From Methyloprofundus sedimenti (lineage in GTDB: Bacteria; Pseudomonadota; Gammaproteobacteria; Methylococcales; Methylomonadaceae): a stretch of DNA of 64,000 bases. Shown here piece by piece: positions 60,786 to 64,000 of this stretch. The stretch's first letter is position 1. The number at the start of each line of letters is the position of its first letter. The stretch covers positions 434,001-498,000 of the forward strand of contig NZ_LPUF01000003.1 of assembly GCF_002072955.1 (NCBI RefSeq). Reading direction: 5' to 3'. The notes beneath the pieces were generated by a model. The model saw only the letters and a program-made list of their open reading frames with translations, had not been told where the DNA came from and ran no database searches. Position numbers and translations under genes: made by a program.

Positions 60786-62711
60786 TTACTCTTCTTGCTC
60801 AGCAAAAAACGCTTCAACATCCTTAATATCACGCGTCCTGCGCATAGCGGGTACACTGTTTAAAAACATATGCCCGTAAGACTTTTTGAGTAATCGAGGA
60901 TCACATAGTAATAACACTCCGCGATCATTAACATCACGAATTAGCCGCCCTATTCCCTGACGCAAGGCGATGACAGCGGTGGGTAACTGATATTCAATAA
61001 ACGGTTTTCGACCTTGCCTTTCCATGGCCTCCAGACGTGCCTTTAAAACCGGGTCACCCGGCGATGAAAAGGGTAATTTATCAATTATAACGGTTGATAA
61101 TGCATCACCCCGTACATCAATACCTTCCCAGAAACTGGCGGTGCCGAGTAATACTGCATTACCTTTCTGCTTAAAATCATCCAGTAAAATAGCTTTCGGC
61201 TTGTCACCCTGAACTAATATAGGATACTTGATCTGTTTGTCTAATATTTTCGCAGCCGCCTGTAAGGCCCGATGACTGGTAAATAAGAAAAAGGTGCGCC
61301 CTTTGCTGGCATTAATAACAGGAATTGCGACTTTTACAATCTCTGCAACGAATTCAGGTGAATTCGGCTGAGGCAAGCCTTTGGGATGATAAAACAGGGA
61401 TTGATTGGGGAAATCGAAGGGACTTTCCCAGCTATAACTTTTGGGATCGCTAATCCCCAGGCTTTTAGCGAAGTGATCAAATTTATGTGCGACACTTAAG
61501 GTTGCAGAAGTAAAGACCCATGATGCACTGTGCTGTGCCATAAAGGTTTTAAATTCTGCTGCAATATCTAATGGTGTTAGATTTAAGGTGAAAGATTTTT
61601 TATGCGTTTCATACCAGCGCACCCATTTGCCACTGCTATCCTGTAAGATATTTTTAAACTGCTGTTCTAGTTCTTCCGCGCGTTTAAAGCAACTTTCCAG
61701 CCCTTTGGTGCGCACTGAAGCGAGTTCCAGTTGATCAGCCAAACTATCCAGGTGTTGTTGTAAACGCTTTAATCCGTCCATAATTTTGGGGTTAGCTTCG
61801 ATATCCTTCCAGTCACCCCGCGTCATATCCAGGCCAAAGGCCAGGCGCATATCTTTAATTTCATGCTCAAGGTTTTCGCAGGCCACGCGTAAATCAGGCA
61901 TGTCTTTAGCATCCTGAAAATATTCCATTAATGCATCCTTTGCCAAATCGCTGAGTTGCTTTGAACCCAGGGACATGCCTAAAAAATTTGATGCGGTATC
62001 GGCTAATTGATGCGCTTCATCAATAATCACCACATCTGCATTGGGCAGCAATTCACCAAAACCTGTCTCTCTGATTGACCAGTCTGCACAGAGCAAATGA
62101 TGATTGACGACTATTAAATGCGCATCCTGAGCTTTTTTACGCGCTTTCATTAAAAAGCATTCTGCATGTTCAGGGCATTCCTGACCTATGCAGTTCTCGC
62201 GGGTCGATGTTGCCTGCCCCCAGACAGGATTGGATTCCATTACATCGGGCATATCTGAAATATCACCTGTGCGCGTGCTCTTGGACCATTTTTTAATATT
62301 AGCCAGATCTGCTGCTTCTTCGCGACTAAAGCCCAGGTTTGAGTGTATAGCTAGCTCTAATCGGTAAGTACATAGATAGTTAGCGCGCCCTTTTAATAAC
62401 GCGGCAGCAAATGGCACTGTCATCGCTGCGCGTATAAGCGGTACATCTTTGTTGAATAACTGATCTTGAAGATTCTTGGTTCCCGTCGAAACAATGACTT
62501 TTTTACCGGATAAAATTGCCGGCACCAGATAGGCAAAGGTTTTTCCTGTCCCTGTCCCAGCCTCAACAATAACGTGCTCTTTATTTTCAATACTTTGGGC
62601 GACAGCTTTTGCCATTTCCACTTGTGCCACACGCGGCAAATAGCCAGGAATCACTTTAGCTAATTTGCCGTCGGCGGCAAAAAACTCCTCAATTTGTTGT
62701 TGCTGATCCAT
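60786..62711 (-). CDS. ATP-dependent DNA helicase, DinG/YoaA (XPD-like) family
   Basis: 641 residues. Walker A in VIVEAGTGTGKTFAYLVPAI (~47-66), the iron-sulfur cluster cysteines in NYLCTYRLEL (~113) and ENCIGQECPEHAECFLMKAR (~172), DEAH box in DVVIIDEAHQLADTA (~228), motif IV-VI helicase segments SFWEGIDVRGDALSTVIIDK (~524) and ALRQGIGRLIRDVNDRGVLL (~582). It is a 5'-3' DNA helicase with an Fe-S domain, acting on D-loops or R-loops in replication and repair. It is closer to YoaA than to long DinG. The start codon overlaps the antiporter stop by one base. Confidence 0.92.
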   Translation of the reverse strand: MDQQQQIEEFFAADGKLAKVIPGYLPRVAQVEMAKAVAQSIENKEHVIVEAGTGTGKTFAYLVPAILSGKKVIVSTGTKNLQDQLFNKDVPLIRAAMTVPFAAALLKGRANYLCTYRLELAIHSNLGFSREEAADLANIKKWSKSTRTGDISDMPDVMESNPVWGQATSTRENCIGQECPEHAECFLMKARKKAQDAHLIVVNHHLLCADWSIRETGFGELLPNADVVIIDEAHQLADTASNFLGMSLGSKQLSDLAKDALMEYFQDAKDMPDLRVACENLEHEIKDMRLAFGLDMTRGDWKDIEANPKIMDGLKRLQQHLDSLADQLELASVRTKGLESCFKRAEELEQQFKNILQDSSGKWVRWYETHKKSFTLNLTPLDIAAEFKTFMAQHSASWVFTSATLSVAHKFDHFAKSLGISDPKSYSWESPFDFPNQSLFYHPKGLPQPNSPEFVAEIVKVAIPVINASKGRTFFLFTSHRALQAAAKILDKQIKYPILVQGDKPKAILLDDFKQKGNAVLLGTASFWEGIDVRGDALSTVIIDKLPFSSPGDPVLKARLEAMERQGRKPFIEYQLPTAVIALRQGIGRLIRDVNDRGVLLLCDPRLLKKSYGHMFLNSVPAMRRTRDIKDVEAFFAEQEE

Positions 62712-64000
62712 TATTTTGTTAATAATCCCATTTTTTGTAAACGCCCGCCCAAGACTTCATTTTCTATAGAAAATTGCAATATATTCTTAGCTGATAAACG
62801 TAAACAGGTCACATAGGTTTTTGCTTCTACCGTTGCCGATCTGTTACTATTTTTTAATAAAGCCCGAATACCAATAAGTGCACCCTCACCTCGCTCTGCT
62901 ACCAGTTGATTTTCACCTGCCTCATTTGCAATCCATACCTTGACCTGACCACTTAAAAGAATATACAGTGATTCGCCTACATCACCTTGATAAAAAACAG
63001 TATCTCCAGGTAAAAAATTAACATAGACAGCTTCCTGCCCCATTTTCATTAAAAAATCGACAGGGAGATTTTCAAAAAGGGGAACTCGATTAAGCCATGC
63101 ATGTCGATTAGCAAGGGGCGATGACATTTTAAAAAACGACACTTGCTCCAGTGAATCGGTCAATTTTTGGCTGATAAGCTGCAATACTTTAGCACTAATC
63201 ATCCCCTGATCATGACTTTTCTGCAGCAATTGCAATGAATAACGCAAAGCCACTTTTTGAAATACATAGGCTTCATAGCGCTGAAAAAACAAGGGGTAAT
63301 TTTCGCTAAAATAATGCAGGCGATTTTGTCGGCGTTTTAAACGTATTTGATACCCTTGCTGAATAGGCTTAATTAATTCGGCATCAAGTCCGTCTTTAAT
63401 CATCTGCTTGATTGCTTTCAAACCCTTATGCGCCATTAATACGCCAGCAATATCATGTAGGATTTTATTTGCAAAACGGCGTCTCTGATAGTGCGTTAAT
63501 AAACCTTGAGTCCACTCTTTTTCGCTCAGAGAATGGATAATAAAGCGTTCAAAATCGAGTAATAGACTAGGCTGCAGCCAGCCATTACCCTTGGCATTCA
63601 AATAATCGATACTGTGTTGCCCGTCGATACGTAAAATATCCTTAAAAGTGACCAAGGTATAATAATTAACCAATCCTATTTCATACAGATATTCAATCTC
63701 TTCTGTCTCAGCCTGCAATGCCTTTAAGTGCGCATGTCTCAGCAACTGCTGATCAGACAAGGTAATCTGAGCAATATCCAGAGTACGGTGCAACTTGGAC
63801 TCAACCGTTGATTCCATCGTGCTATCCAGTAAATGCAAGCTTGTAAATTGATGCAGAACCTTATCAACAGACTGAGTCGCTTGCTGCATAGTCTGTTTAA
63901 GTTCGGCTTGCTCGCTCTGGTTTAATAAATCCATTTTCAAAAAATGCATTAACCAGTGAATCGTAGGCGCATTAACCAGCAAGGAAACTAGCACCACACC
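62711..64000 (-). CDS. Na+/H+ antiporter C-terminal part with cyclic-nucleotide-binding domain (partial)
   Basis: The frame runs off the right edge. The segment at the edge, VVLVSLLVNAPTIHWLMHFL, is the last membrane segment of a CPA1/NhaP-type antiporter, so the transport domain lies outside the window. A long helical cytoplasmic region follows (EEIEYLYEIGLVNYYTLVTF near ~90), then a cNMP-binding domain (~305-420) with LPGDTVFYQGDVGESLYILL and LSGQVKVW. Antiporters with such C-terminal regulatory domains are known in proteobacteria. A GTG at 63997 cannot be the real start. It ends one base into the helicase gene and may be co-transcribed with it. Confidence 0.85.
   Translation of the reverse strand, partial: GVVLVSLLVNAPTIHWLMHFLKMDLLNQSEQAELKQTMQQATQSVDKVLHQFTSLHLLDSTMESTVESKLHRTLDIAQITLSDQQLLRHAHLKALQAETEEIEYLYEIGLVNYYTLVTFKDILRIDGQHSIDYLNAKGNGWLQPSLLLDFERFIIHSLSEKEWTQGLLTHYQRRRFANKILHDIAGVLMAHKGLKAIKQMIKDGLDAELIKPIQQGYQIRLKRRQNRLHYFSENYPLFFQRYEAYVFQKVALRYSLQLLQKSHDQGMISAKVLQLISQKLTDSLEQVSFFKMSSPLANRHAWLNRVPLFENLPVDFLMKMGQEAVYVNFLPGDTVFYQGDVGESLYILLSGQVKVWIANEAGENQLVAERGEGALIGIRALLKNSNRSATVEAKTYVTCLRLSAKNILQFSIENEVLGGRLQKMGLLTK

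Noticed and set aside
1-64000. CRISPR array, rRNA or tRNA genes
   Set aside because: I read the intergenic gaps for regularly spaced repeats, conserved rRNA stretches and cloverleaf folds; none was found.
63995-64000. GTG at the right edge as the true start of the antiporter gene
   Set aside because: The codons there encode the last membrane segment of a transporter; the frame is open to the edge, so the gene is simply cut.

Overview
The window looks like chromosomal DNA of a gammaproteobacterial methylotroph, most likely a Methylococcales methanotroph. The case rests on a formaldehyde-activating enzyme gene (fae, 38.7 kb) and a complete fhcBADC set (46.3-50.9 kb) for tetrahydromethanopterin-linked formaldehyde oxidation, in a background of proteobacterial housekeeping genes (miaB-ybeZ-ybeY-ybeX, murJ, rpsT, ribA, msrB). 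No methane monooxygenase or methanol dehydrogenase gene is present, so the group assignment is inference. I saw no rRNA, tRNA or CRISPR array.

Left part, 1-6 kb: a membrane-anchored coiled-coil protein running off the edge, then a methanethiol oxidase gene (mtoX) followed by a fused SCO1-MauG gene, a frameshifted DUF4242 gene and a TetR regulator. Two matching operator-like sites lie upstream of the DUF4242 gene and of the regulator. 6-19 kb is an AT-rich surface-polysaccharide island: an initiating phosphoglycosyltransferase, an orphan ABC export permease, a wreckage zone (AlbA_2 stub, HEPN/MNT toxin-antitoxin pair, intact IS1595-family element with perfect 8-bp target duplication, wzt stub, MITE-like palindrome), a second complete wzm-wzt pair, a decayed methyltransferase, and four glycosyltransferase-type genes, two of them resembling galactofuranosyltransferases.

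Middle, 19-34.7 kb: a membrane spermidine-synthase-like protein, cytochrome c4-like protein, M18 aminopeptidase, MsrB, MurJ and S20, a Gfo/Idh/MocA oxidoreductase, a small lipoprotein, a TIR-domain protein, a lytic transglycosylase with two nearly identical SPOR domains, a DUF924 protein, and a sulfite dehydrogenase pair (SorA-like, SorB-like) whose cytochrome subunit carries a one-base frameshift.

Right part, 34.8-64 kb: norB-norC with a small membrane protein, a radical SAM protein divergent from fae, a SulP transporter, the miaB operon, the pterin dehydratase-fhcBADC-ribA run, a nucleotide-sugar dehydrogenase/aminotransferase pair resembling GnnA/GnnB, a thioredoxin-like protein with a YgjP-type peptidase, NUDIX and Nif3 proteins, a methyltransferase, two hypothetical proteins, a DinG-type helicase and the C-terminal part of a cNMP-binding Na+/H+ antiporter.

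Functional thread: methanethiol oxidase releases formaldehyde, H2S and H2O2; Fae and Fhc can take the formaldehyde, the MauG-like domain may mature the oxidase or deal with peroxide, and the SorAB-type enzyme would oxidise sulfite. The window therefore mixes one-carbon and one-carbon-sulfur metabolism. Several genes are broken (DUF4242, sorB, methyltransferase, wzt stub, AlbA stub). The first two differ from an intact frame by a single base next to a short homopolymer, so they could be real mutations or assembly errors. Dispersed palindromes of several families occupy the intergenic gaps.
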